From positions 682,001 through 746,000 of the forward strand of contig NZ_JAAMOW010000001.1 in NCBI RefSeq assembly GCF_011067135.1: 64,000 bases of DNA, given 5' to 3'. Made by a program: the position numbers and the translations under genes. This document shows, piece by piece, positions 8,537 to 17,483 of this stretch (position 1 is the first letter of the stretch; each line of letters begins with the position of its first letter). This stretch comes from Solimonas terrae. GTDB lineage: Bacteria; Pseudomonadota; Gammaproteobacteria; Nevskiales; Nevskiaceae. The notes beneath the pieces are model-generated. The model was not told where the DNA came from and did not search any database. It saw only the letters and a program-made list of their open reading frames with translations.

Positions 8537-10780
8537 ATGCGTGCACACCACATCATGTCCCGTCTGCTGACCGGCATCGCGGCAATGCTGATCGCCGCCT
8601 CGGCCGCCGCCGCAAGCGACGTTTCGTCGGCAGCCGACAGCGCAGGCGTCGGCACCGACCGCGCGTCGCAGCAGTCGGCGCGCACGCTCAGCTTCGAGGA
8701 TCTGGGCATGATCTACAGCCTCAAGCTGCGGACCGTGTTCGGGCAGGCCTCGATTCCCCTGAACCTGCGTGCCGACCAGATCGTCACCGCGGCGACCCTG
8801 GATCTGCACTACGCGCATTCGCCGTCGCTGCGTTTCGATCTCAGCCATCTCAGCGTCTACATCAACGATCAGCTGCTGCGGACCATGCCGTTGTCCGCCG
8901 AAACCGCGTCCGGAACCAGCGTCCGCATCCCCATCGATCCGCGCCTGCTGCTGCCGCACAACCAGATCCGCTTCGAGCTGGTCGCCCACTATGCCAAGCC
9001 CAATGAGTGCGAAGACCCCGCACACACCACGCTGTGGGCCGACATCGACAATGACAGCAAGATCGAACTGAGCCTGTCGCCGCTGCCGGGCGCGCCATCG
9101 CTGGAACGCCTGCCGGCGCCGATGTTCGATGCCGGCGACGAACGCCACCTGCGTCTGCCCTTCGTGTTCAACGGCGCGCCGAGCCCCGAGACGGTCAAGG
9201 CCGCCGGCATCGTTGCCGCCTGGTTCGGCGCGCAGGCCGATTATCGCGGTGCCGATTTCCCGGTGTCGTTCGGCGCACTGCCGGGCGGTCACGCCGTGGT
9301 CTTCATCAGTGGCGGCAATCCGCCGCCGGGCTTCGAGCGTTTCGCCGGTCTGCGCACGCCGACCGTCGCGGTAGTCGACAACCCGACGGCACCCGGCAGT
9401 CAGCTGCTGGTGTTTGCCGCGGCCGATGCCGATGGCCTGGTACAGGCCGCGCAGGCGCTGGCGCTCGGGCATCTGAGCCTGCAGGGCGCGCAGGCCGAAA
9501 TCAGCAGCCTGCAATTGCCGCCGCCGCGCGCGCCCTGGAGTTCGTCGCGCTGGATCGACCCGTCGAAACCGTTCCAGCTGGCGCTCGGCGCGACCGGACC
9601 GCTGTCGGTCACCGGACTGGTGCCGGGCCCGGTCAGCTTCGAGTTCTCGTTGCCGCCGGATTTCTATCCGCTGAGCGAAGACAGCGTGCACGCCCGGATC
9701 AAGTACCGCGCCGCGCCGATCTCGGCCGTGAACTCCTCGCTCAACATCCTGCTCAACGATCAGTTCGCCGGCGGTGTCGCGCTCAATCACGGTGACGATC
9801 ACCGCGTGAAGAAGGTCGACGACAGCTCGACGCTGGACGTCACGCTGCCGACCGAAGCATTGCGTGCACACAACCGGCTCGACGCGCAGTACCACTTCCG
9901 CCGCGACACCAATACGGTCTGCGAGGATTTCGACAGCAGCAGCCTGCAGGGTTCCATCGATCCGGCCTCGACGCTGGAAATGCATCACTACGCTTACTTC
10001 AGCGAGATGCCGGCGCTGGAGAAATTCGCCGACGGCGGCTTCCCGTATTCGCGCCTGTCGGATCTGGCCGATACCGCCATCGTCCTGCCGACGACGCCCG
10101 GCGAGAGCGACGTCTCGGCAGCGCTGATCGCGCTGGGTCACATCGGCCGCTGGACCCGCGATGCGGCAAGCCGCGTCGAAGTCACGACCCTGGATGCCAT
10201 GGACAACGTCAAGGATCGCGATCTGCTGGTGATCGGCCGCCTCGACCGGCTGACGCTGCCCGATGACTGGACCGACCGCATGCCGCTGCGGCTGTCCGGC
10301 GACCAGCTCGAACTGGCGCCGATCGGCTGGCTGACCGCGCTCAATGAGCGTTACCTGTTCGATCGCGATGTCGATTCCGCCCGTTCGCATGCGAGCCGCG
10401 TGATCGTCGACGCCGGTCAGAATTTCGCGGCGCTGATGGGCTTCGAGTCGCCACTGGCCTCGCAACGCAGCGTGATCATGATCACCGCCGGTCGCGGCGG
10501 CGACGTGCGCGATGCGGCACTCGCGTTGACCGATCCGGGTACCGCGCAGTTCGTGCGTGGCGGCCTGACCCTGGTGCGGGCCGACAAGGTCAGCGGCTAT
10601 GACTTCGGCGGCCACTACGAGGTCGGCCATCTGCCCTGGTGGTTCGAACTGAAACGCTGGCTCGCCCGTCATCCGTACCTGCTGTGGCCGATCGCCTTGC
10701 TGCTGGCGATCCTGCTGGGCACCCTGCTCAACGTCGCGCTGCGCCGCAAGGCGCGCGCGCGGCTGAAGACCAAGGGCTGA
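8537..10780 (+). CDS. bcsB: Cellulose synthase regulatory/periplasmic subunit
   Basis: A 747-residue partner of BcsA. It has an N-terminal signal sequence, a long periplasmic part with alternating carbohydrate-binding and flavodoxin-like domains, and one C-terminal transmembrane helix (YLLWPIALLLAILLGTLL) followed by basic residues. In BcsA-BcsB this anchor contacts the channel and is needed for catalysis. The frame is open far upstream into bcsA. The ATG at 8537 is chosen because AGGGAG precedes it by about nine bases and the signal peptide begins there; ATG at 8555 is an alternative. Confidence 0.95.
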   Translation: MRAHHIMSRLLTGIAAMLIAASAAAASDVSSAADSAGVGTDRASQQSARTLSFEDLGMIYSLKLRTVFGQASIPLNLRADQIVTAATLDLHYAHSPSLRFDLSHLSVYINDQLLRTMPLSAETASGTSVRIPIDPRLLLPHNQIRFELVAHYAKPNECEDPAHTTLWADIDNDSKIELSLSPLPGAPSLERLPAPMFDAGDERHLRLPFVFNGAPSPETVKAAGIVAAWFGAQADYRGADFPVSFGALPGGHAVVFISGGNPPPGFERFAGLRTPTVAVVDNPTAPGSQLLVFAAADADGLVQAAQALALGHLSLQGAQAEISSLQLPPPRAPWSSSRWIDPSKPFQLALGATGPLSVTGLVPGPVSFEFSLPPDFYPLSEDSVHARIKYRAAPISAVNSSLNILLNDQFAGGVALNHGDDHRVKKVDDSSTLDVTLPTEALRAHNRLDAQYHFRRDTNTVCEDFDSSSLQGSIDPASTLEMHHYAYFSEMPALEKFADGGFPYSRLSDLADTAIVLPTTPGESDVSAALIALGHIGRWTRDAASRVEVTTLDAMDNVKDRDLLVIGRLDRLTLPDDWTDRMPLRLSGDQLELAPIGWLTALNERYLFDRDVDSARSHASRVIVDAGQNFAALMGFESPLASQRSVIMITAGRGGDVRDAALALTDPGTAQFVRGGLTLVRADKVSGYDFGGHYEVGHLPWWFELKRWLARHPYLLWPIALLLAILLGTLLNVALRRKARARLKTKG

Positions 10781-10788
10781 TCGCGCCG

Positions 10789-11925
10789 ATGATGCGCATG
10801 CCCGGCCTGCGCTGGCTTATTGCCGGACTGTTCGTCCTGCTGCCGCTGCTGGCGGGTGCGGCGACAGCGAAGAAGGCCACTGCCTGGCCGGACTGGCAGG
10901 CCTTCGACGAGGCTTTCATCGACGCGCAGGGTCGGGTCATCGACTGGACCGATCACGGCCGCACGGTTTCCGAGGCGCAGGCCTATGCCTTGTTCTTCGC
11001 GTTGGTCGCCAATGATCCATCGCGCTTCGCGCAGATCTACGACTGGACCGAAAGGAATCTGGCCAAGGGCGACCTGCGCAAGAGCCGTCCGGCCTGGTTG
11101 TGGGGCGAGCGCGACGACGGCAGCTGGGGCGTGCTCGACGCGAACTCGGCGACCGACGCCGATCTCTGGCTCGCCTATACGCTGATCGAGGCCGGACGCC
11201 TCTGGCACAAGCCCGACTACGGCCTGACCGGTCGTGCCCTGCTCGCCCAGATCGCGACCAGCGCCGTTGCGCCGATACCGGGCGGCCCGATGCTGATGCT
11301 GCCCGGCCAGCAGGGCTTCACCGGCAGCGATGGCTCGATCCGCATCAATCCCAGCTACTACGTGCCGATGCAATTGATCGGTTTGCAGAGCGAAGATCCC
11401 AAGGGTCCCTGGCTGCGCCTGCTGAACGATTACGCCGCCTTGCTTCCGCAGATCGCGCCGCTGGGCCGCATGCCGGACTGGACCGTCTGGCATACCGACC
11501 GCATCGTCGTCGACCCGACGACTGCCGGGGTCGGCAGCTACGACGCGATCCGCGTCTACCTGTGGGCCGGCATGGTGCCGCTTGCCGACGCGGATGCGCG
11601 GAGACTGCGCGGCGCACTGAATGGCTATCGCGACATGATTCGCGAACTCGGCCATGTGCCGGAACGCTGGAGCACCGGCAACAGCGGCATCAGTGGCGAT
11701 GCGCCGCCCGGCTTCTACGCCGCGCTGCTGCCGTTCCTGCAGCGCAGCGGCGACCCCGCCCTGTACGAGCAGCTGCGTCAGCATCTCGACGAAACACGGG
11801 TCGACGGCCTGTACGGCAAACCGGCCCGTTACTATGACCAGGTTCTGGTGTTGTTCGGCAAGGGCTTTGTCGACGGGCACTATCATTTCGACGCCAAGGG
11901 CAGAGTGATTCCTTCATGGCAATGA
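10789..11925 (+). CDS. bcsZ: Periplasmic endo-1,4-beta-glucanase, GH8
   Basis: A 378-residue glycoside hydrolase family 8 enzyme that trims cellulose in the periplasm during export. A signal peptide (WLIAGLFVLLPLLAGAATA) leads. The catalytic-acid region is TVSEAQAYALFFAL (Glu in SEAQAY) and the base region is GSYDAIRVYLW, equivalent to E55 and D243 of E. coli BcsZ. Length is close to the 368 residues of E. coli. ATG codons at 10789, 10792 and 10798 could all start it; AAGGG 12 bases upstream favours the first. It overlaps bcsC by 10 bases. Confidence 0.94.
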   Translation: MMRMPGLRWLIAGLFVLLPLLAGAATAKKATAWPDWQAFDEAFIDAQGRVIDWTDHGRTVSEAQAYALFFALVANDPSRFAQIYDWTERNLAKGDLRKSRPAWLWGERDDGSWGVLDANSATDADLWLAYTLIEAGRLWHKPDYGLTGRALLAQIATSAVAPIPGGPMLMLPGQQGFTGSDGSIRINPSYYVPMQLIGLQSEDPKGPWLRLLNDYAALLPQIAPLGRMPDWTVWHTDRIVVDPTTAGVGSYDAIRVYLWAGMVPLADADARRLRGALNGYRDMIRELGHVPERWSTGNSGISGDAPPGFYAALLPFLQRSGDPALYEQLRQHLDETRVDGLYGKPARYYDQVLVLFGKGFVDGHYHFDAKGRVIPSWQ

Positions 11926-14900
11926 AAGTGGCGAAGCAGTACGGCACGGCCCTGAGCCTGTGCACCGGTCTGCTGATCGGCGGCCTGCCCGTTCTGCCGG
12001 CATCGGCACAGGACAGCGCCGCGGTCAGCCAGCTGGTGCAGCAGGCACAGTTCTGGGACGCCAAGCAGCGCCCCGATCTGGCGCAGGAAAGCTGGAAGCG
12101 CGTGCTGCAGGTCGACCCGCACAACGCCAAAGCGCTCGCGCGACTGGCCGAAATTGCCGATCAGAACGGCAACCATGCCGACGCCCAGCATTATCTCGAT
12201 ACGCTGCAACAGGTCGCACCGGATTCGACGCTCGCACACCGCGCGCAGCAGCAGCTGCAGGGCGGCGGTGCGGCGGCAACGCTGCCGCAGGCACGCCAGC
12301 TCGCCCAGCAGGGCAAGGCCGCCGACGCACTCAAGATCTACGAACAGGTCTACGGCGGCACCACGCCGCCGGACGACGTCAGCGGTCTCGAGTACTACGA
12401 GACCATGGCCGGTGTCGACAGTCGCTACGCCGAGGCGCGCGATGCGCTGGCGCAACTGGTCCAGCGCAACGACGGGGACCCACGTTACGCATTGACCTAT
12501 GCACGCGTACTGACCTATCGCGAAAACACGCGGCGCGACGGCATCGCCCGCCTGCGTGCGATCAGCGGCGACAGCCGATACGGCGCCGATGCGCGCCGCG
12601 CCTGGCGTCAGGCCTTGATCTGGCTGCAGGCGACACCCGCCGACCAGCCGCTGTATCAGGACTATCTCGGCACCGTCGGCGATGACCCGCAGATCGCGCA
12701 GAAACTCGCGGCGCTGAAGGAAGCGCGCGCCGGCGCGGTTGCGGCACAGGCGGTGCAGAACAACGACGCCGAGCTCGCCCGCGCGTTCCGCAATCTCGAC
12801 AGCGGCGAGCTTGATGCTGCGGAATCCGGCTTCGAGCGCCTGATCGGCAAGGGCGGCAGCAACGCCGATGCACGCGCCGGGCTCGGTCTGGTGCGCCTGC
12901 GCCAGCAGCGCTTCAACGATGCCGCCAACCTGTTCGACGACGCGATCCGCGCCAAGCCATCGCTGGAACCGCGTTATCGCGAGGCAAGACGCACGGCGCT
13001 GTTCTGGAATCACGCGCGCAATGGCCAGCGCGCCGACAGTGATGGCGATACGCGCCGCGCGGAGAGCGAGTACGCGGCCGCACTCGCCAACCCGCCGCCG
13101 GGTGGCGCACCGAGCGCGGTGGTCCGCGCTTACGCCGATGCGCTGGTCGCCAACGGCAAGACGCCGCTCGCCGAGCAGAAACTGCGCGCCGCACTGAAGG
13201 CCAGCCCCACGGATCCGGATCTGGTCAGCGGCCTGGCCGCGATCCTGCTCAAGAGCGGTCGAAACGACGAAGCCCGCAGCCTGCTCGCCAATGCACCGGA
13301 AGCCTCGCGTGTGCAATTCCGTACGGCACAGGCCGAACTGAGCCGGCAGCAGGCCGCGACGCTGATGCAGGCGGGCCGTTATCCGGAAGCCGAGCAGAAA
13401 CTGCGCGAAGCGCTTGCCACCGCACCCGAGTCACCGTGGATCCGTCTCGATCTGGCGCGTCTTTACCGCCGCATGGGCCGCGACGCCGAAGCCGAATCGC
13501 TGCTCAACGCAATGGTCGAGGCCTCGGCCGACAGTGCGCAGGCGCATCTTGCGCAGGCTTACGCGTTCACCGAATCGCAGCGCTGGTATGAGGCCCTGAT
13601 CGCACTCGAAGGCCTGCCGCCGGCCGACCGCACACCGGACGCACGCAAGCTGCAGCGCGAAGCCTGGGTGCGCTACCAGATCCAGCGCGCGACTCAGGCC
13701 GCTCAGCAGGGCGATGCCAGCCATGCCGCGGAGTGGCTTGGCGCGGCCGTCAACGCCGCCGGCGATGATCCCTCGCTGGCCAGCGCGCTTGCGCAGGGCT
13801 GGGCGTCACTCGGCGATCCGGCGCGTGCGGTCGCCGTGCTGCGTCGCAGCTTCGCGGCGCGCGGCGAACCGTCGGCCGGCGATCGCATCCAGTACGCGGC
13901 CCTGCTCCTGCAGATCGATCAGGACGCCGAATTCGAGGCGGTCAGCACGACCCTGATCCAGCACGGCGGCATGTCGCCACAGGAATCGAAGACGCTCGAA
14001 GACCTGATCGTCGGCTATCGCATCAAGCTCGCCGACCGCGCCCGCGAGCGCGGCGACTTCGCGGCGAGCTATCGGCAACTGCGCGAAGTGGTCGCGCGCT
14101 ATCCGAACCAGCCACGCGTGCAGATGGCGCTGGCGCGCCTGTTCGCCTCGGCCGGCGAACCGGACAAGGCGCTGGCGATCGGCCGTTCGCTGATGAACCA
14201 GCCCGAACCCAGCGACGAGCAGCTCTATGCGGCGATCGACAGCGCACTGGCTGCCAAGGACAAGGACACGGCCGCGCAGTGGATCGACATCGCGTTCAAG
14301 CGCGGCAGCGATCCGGTCGCCGCCCATCGTGCCGCGGCGCGACTCGCCGAACTGCGCGGCCGCCAGGCCGAAGCGCTCGGCCACTATCGCGAAGCCGACG
14401 CGCTCGCAAAACAGCAGAGCGACTACAGCGCCGCACCGCCGGAGCTGACGCTGATCGATCCGGCCACCGGCGCCGCCAGCGAACTGCCGGGACCGATGCG
14501 CGACATGCTGCAGGGCACCGACGTGCCGGTCGGCCCCTTGCTGCCACGTGCGCCGGATGCCGGCAGCGAAGCGCCACTGCCGGCCACCGCCGTGCTTTCA
14601 TCGCGCAACGGCGTCGCGCCCGGCGTGACCAACACCTACAACGGCTATCAGCTGTCGTCGTCCCTGCAGCGCGCACCCGTCGGTTCCGCCGCGGCGTCTG
14701 CAGATGCCCGCTACGGTGCGCCGGTGGCCCTGCAGTTCGACCGCCATCTGCATACCCCGGCGCCGGACTCGAAATGGGTCGCGCCTTTCGATCCGGCACA
14801 GGTCAAGCCGATGGATCGCCTGGAAGGCGATGTCAGCGGCTGGATGCTCGGCGGCTTCGACAGTCGCTCGCGCGCCGGCGAAGGCGGCCTCGGCAAGCTC

Positions 14901-15974
14901 TTCGATCTGGAAACCCCGATCGACTGGGCCAGCCGGCAGTGGAGCGGCGGTCGGGTCGCCCTGCGCATTCGTCCGGCCTATCTCGACGCCGGTACCGTGT
15001 CCGGACGCACCAATCTGCTGAAGTACGGAACCCTGGCGCTGGTCAACGGCGAAAGCGGCAATCTCGACCAGTCCGACAGCGGCATCGCCTTCGCAGCTGC
15101 CTACCAGATCGGCACGTTCACGGCCGACATCGGCACCACGCCGATCGGCTTCGACATCGAGAGCCTGGTCGGCGGACTGCTGTGGACGCCGACCGTCGGC
15201 GACCTGAGCCTGAGCTTCAATCTGTCACGGCGCGCAATCACGGACAGCCTGCTGTCGTATGCCGGCACCTATGATCCGCTGACCGGTCGCGATTGGGGCG
15301 GCGTCACGCGCAGCGGCGCGCGCGTCGACGCGGCGTACGACTTCGGCAGCTACGGCCTGTATGGCAACGGCGGCTACTACAGCCTGACCGGACGCAATGT
15401 CGCCGAGAACACCGAATTCGAATTCGGCGGTGGCCTGTTCGTGCGCGCCTACCGCGGCGCCAACAGCACGCTGACGGCGGGCGTGAATCTGACGACATTC
15501 GGCTACGACAAGAATCTGCGCTACTACAGCTTCGGCCATGGCGGCTATTTCAGCCCGCAGTTCTTCGGCGCGATCACCCTGCCCGCCTCGTTCACCGGCA
15601 CCTACGGCTCGCTGAGCTACCGGCTCGACGCCGCGCTCGGCATCCAGAGCTTTCGCGAAGACGGTACCGCGCTGTACCCGAACAACGGCGCGCTGCAGGA
15701 CGAGGTCGAGGAACTTGCCGCCTTCGAGCCGGCCGCCGACATCCCGACCGGCTATCCGTCGCAGCACAACACCGGGCTGGGCTATCGCTTCGCTGGCGCG
15801 GCGCAATACCGGCTCACCGATCACCTCGCGCTCGGCGGTTCGCTGGGTATCGACAACGCGCGGGACTATCGCGAGCTGAACCTGATCGGCTATCTGCGCT
15901 ATTCGTTCGCCGGGGTCCAGCCGCTGCCCAGCGAACCCGAGGTACCGAGCATCTTCACCGGACCGTTGCCATGA
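11916..15974 (+). CDS. bcsC: Cellulose export protein (TPR plus outer-membrane barrel)
   Basis: A 1352-residue exporter. After a signal peptide it has many TPR repeats (about residues 30-860, for example AKALARLAEIADQNGNHADA), which contact the synthase and peptidoglycan. From about 1000 to the end comes a Gly/Tyr-rich beta barrel (repeated GGYYS, YSFGHGGYFSPQFFG) that forms the outer-membrane pore. The ending NLIGYLRYSFAG plus a short proline-rich tail is typical of BcsC. The start overlaps the end of bcsZ, suggesting coupled translation. Confidence 0.95.
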   Translation: MAMKVAKQYGTALSLCTGLLIGGLPVLPASAQDSAAVSQLVQQAQFWDAKQRPDLAQESWKRVLQVDPHNAKALARLAEIADQNGNHADAQHYLDTLQQVAPDSTLAHRAQQQLQGGGAAATLPQARQLAQQGKAADALKIYEQVYGGTTPPDDVSGLEYYETMAGVDSRYAEARDALAQLVQRNDGDPRYALTYARVLTYRENTRRDGIARLRAISGDSRYGADARRAWRQALIWLQATPADQPLYQDYLGTVGDDPQIAQKLAALKEARAGAVAAQAVQNNDAELARAFRNLDSGELDAAESGFERLIGKGGSNADARAGLGLVRLRQQRFNDAANLFDDAIRAKPSLEPRYREARRTALFWNHARNGQRADSDGDTRRAESEYAAALANPPPGGAPSAVVRAYADALVANGKTPLAEQKLRAALKASPTDPDLVSGLAAILLKSGRNDEARSLLANAPEASRVQFRTAQAELSRQQAATLMQAGRYPEAEQKLREALATAPESPWIRLDLARLYRRMGRDAEAESLLNAMVEASADSAQAHLAQAYAFTESQRWYEALIALEGLPPADRTPDARKLQREAWVRYQIQRATQAAQQGDASHAAEWLGAAVNAAGDDPSLASALAQGWASLGDPARAVAVLRRSFAARGEPSAGDRIQYAALLLQIDQDAEFEAVSTTLIQHGGMSPQESKTLEDLIVGYRIKLADRARERGDFAASYRQLREVVARYPNQPRVQMALARLFASAGEPDKALAIGRSLMNQPEPSDEQLYAAIDSALAAKDKDTAAQWIDIAFKRGSDPVAAHRAAARLAELRGRQAEALGHYREADALAKQQSDYSAAPPELTLIDPATGAASELPGPMRDMLQGTDVPVGPLLPRAPDAGSEAPLPATAVLSSRNGVAPGVTNTYNGYQLSSSLQRAPVGSAAASADARYGAPVALQFDRHLHTPAPDSKWVAPFDPAQVKPMDRLEGDVSGWMLGGFDSRSRAGEGGLGKLFDLETPIDWASRQWSGGRVALRIRPAYLDAGTVSGRTNLLKYGTLALVNGESGNLDQSDSGIAFAAAYQIGTFTADIGTTPIGFDIESLVGGLLWTPTVGDLSLSFNLSRRAITDSLLSYAGTYDPLTGRDWGGVTRSGARVDAAYDFGSYGLYGNGGYYSLTGRNVAENTEFEFGGGLFVRAYRGANSTLTAGVNLTTFGYDKNLRYYSFGHGGYFSPQFFGAITLPASFTGTYGSLSYRLDAALGIQSFREDGTALYPNNGALQDEVEELAAFEPAADIPTGYPSQHNTGLGYRFAGAAQYRLTDHLALGGSLGIDNARDYRELNLIGYLRYSFAGVQPLPSEPEVPSIFTGPLP

Positions 15975-16375
15975 AGACCTGGTTCATTGCCGTACTGCTG
16001 TTGCCGCTCGCCGCGTTCGCACAGAGCGCGGCCGCGCCCAGCTCGGCGCAACTGCAGTCGCTGCTCGAAAACGGCCAGGTGACACAGGCCGTCAATACGC
16101 TCGAAAACACGCTGGGCGACAATCCCTTCGATCCCGTGCAGCTCAACAATCTCGCTGTCGCGCGCTCGCGCGATGGCGATGTCTATGCGGCGCTGGAACT
16201 GCTCGATCGCGCTGCACGGCTGGCCCCGGACCAGGCGGTGATCCTCGACAACCGGACCAAATTGCGCGAATGGATCGCCGCCAGGATCGGCGCCAACAAG
16301 CAACAACTCGACACGGTCGCGGTCGACCGGCTGCCTTCGCAGCTGCCCGATCCGCCGCCGCTGTGGGGCGAGTAG
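15971..16375 (+). CDS. Small periplasmic TPR protein at the end of the bcs operon
   Basis: A 134-residue protein whose ATG overlaps the bcsC stop (ATGA). It has a signal peptide (WFIAVLLLPLAAFAQS), then about two TPR-like helical hairpins (QLNNLAVARSRDGDVYAALE and LLDRAARLAPDQAVILDN), and a Pro-rich end (SQLPDPPPLWGE). I do not recognise a named Bcs subunit. Overlap with bcsC and the shared TPR fold suggest it works in the periplasm with the export machinery, perhaps extending or capping the BcsC TPR scaffold. That role is inference. Confidence 0.75.
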   Translation: MKTWFIAVLLLPLAAFAQSAAAPSSAQLQSLLENGQVTQAVNTLENTLGDNPFDPVQLNNLAVARSRDGDVYAALELLDRAARLAPDQAVILDNRTKLREWIAARIGANKQQLDTVAVDRLPSQLPDPPPLWGE

Positions 16376-16435
16376 ACGTTCAGCTGCCAGCTGGGCGACC
16401 GGGCTAGAGTTCGGCGTCTGCAACGGGAGCCTCTC

Positions 16436-16864
16436 ATGAAAATCCGCATCATCGCGGCGCTGCTCGCGCTGGGCATTGCCATACCGGCCATGGCCGACGT
16501 CGGCGTCTCCATCAACATCGGCGAACCCGGCTTCTACGGGACCATCGACCTCGGTGGCGCGCCCCGGCCAGAGCTCATTTATGCGGAGCCCGTAATGGTC
16601 GAACGCGTGGCCGTGCGGCCGGCGCCGGTCTATCTGCGTGTTCCGCCGGGCCACGAAAAGAACTGGAGCCACTATTGCGGCGCTTATCACGCCTGCGGCC
16701 GGCCGGTCTATTTCGTGCAGGACAGCTGGTATCGCAAGGTCTATTCGCCGGACTACCGCCGGCGCCACGGCCATGGCGACGATCATGACCATGACGATCA
16801 TCACGACAACGGACATGGCCACGGTCACGGCAATGGTCACGGCCACGACAAGGGCTACCACTGA
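16436..16864 (+). CDS. Exported protein with His/Asp/Gly-rich tail
   Basis: A 142-residue protein with a clear signal peptide (IIAALLALGIAIPAMA). A conserved-looking middle carries two close cysteines (HYCGAYHACGRPVYF). The tail from about residue 115 is almost entirely His, Asp, Gly and Asn (HGHGDDHDHDDHHDNGHGHG), a composition usually linked to binding Zn, Ni, Cu or Co. It starts 60 bp after the bcs operon on the same strand. A periplasmic metal buffer or surface protein is plausible but not shown; the core resembles small exported proteins of unknown function in other Proteobacteria. Confidence 0.75.
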   Translation: MKIRIIAALLALGIAIPAMADVGVSINIGEPGFYGTIDLGGAPRPELIYAEPVMVERVAVRPAPVYLRVPPGHEKNWSHYCGAYHACGRPVYFVQDSWYRKVYSPDYRRRHGHGDDHDHDDHHDNGHGHGHGNGHGHDKGYH

Positions 16865-16900
16865 TCCAGGCGGTCGCGCCGGACTGGCCCCGCATGGCGA

Positions 16901-17413
16901 CTAGGCCGAGTCAAAGCCCGTGTAACGGACTTCCTTGATCTCGAATTCCGCTGCGCCGCCCGGCAACTGCACCTTGACGATCTCGCCGCTGGCACGCCCC
17001 AACAGGGCGCGTGCCAGCGGCGAGTCGACACTGATCCAGCCGATCGTCGAATCGGTCTCGTCCGCGCCGACGACACGGTAGCGACGAGGCTCGCCGGCCT
17101 CGTCGGCCAGTTCGACCCAGGCGCCGAAGTAGATCTTGCCGTCACTTGATGCCTGACGCTCGACGATCTTCACGTCTTCCAGTCGTTGCGTCAGGTACTT
17201 GAGCCGCGCATCGATCTCGCGCAGCTCCTTCTTGCGATACTGATATTCGGCGTTCTCGCTGCGATCGCCTTCGGCGGCAGCGGCGGCAAGGGCGCGCACC
17301 ACCTCGGGACGGCGCGCGCGCCACAGCTGCTCGAACTCGCGCTTCAGGCGCACCTGACCTTCGGCAGTGATGTACGGCGACGACTTCTCGGATGGCGGAC
17401 GCCAGCGGGACAT
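16901..17413 (-). CDS. greB: Transcription elongation factor GreB
   Basis: A 170-residue Gre factor that rescues backtracked RNA polymerase by stimulating transcript cleavage. The N-terminal coiled coil carries the tip motif AAAEGDRSENAEYQYRKKEL with the acidic Asp/Glu pair that coordinates the second Mg ion. The C-terminal FKBP-like domain follows from about 85. The length and the basic KKELREID stretch favour GreB over GreA. It lies downstream of phoR on the same strand. Confidence 0.95.
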   Translation of the reverse strand: MSRWRPPSEKSSPYITAEGQVRLKREFEQLWRARRPEVVRALAAAAAEGDRSENAEYQYRKKELREIDARLKYLTQRLEDVKIVERQASSDGKIYFGAWVELADEAGEPRRYRVVGADETDSTIGWISVDSPLARALLGRASGEIVKVQLPGGAAEFEIKEVRYTGFDSA

Positions 17414-17483
17414 GGCTGCTCGGGGCGCGTGACTGAGCGCGGATTGTAAGAGTTGGCGCCGCGCGCCATCGCGTTAACAAGCC

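Noticed and set aside
6358-8709. 783-residue antisense frame over bcsA
   Set aside because: It is the complement of the catalytic subunit with all GT2 and PilZ motifs on the plus strand; the antisense protein has shadow composition rich in Arg, His and Gln.
8453-10672. 739-residue antisense frame over bcsB
   Set aside because: Same reason: the plus-strand protein is clearly BcsB and the antisense has no recognisable domain.
16780-16864. Repetitive CAT/CAC/GGC tract as a tandem DNA repeat or CRISPR
   Set aside because: It codes for the His/Asp/Gly tail and is irregular; no repeat-spacer structure. No CRISPR array was seen in the window.
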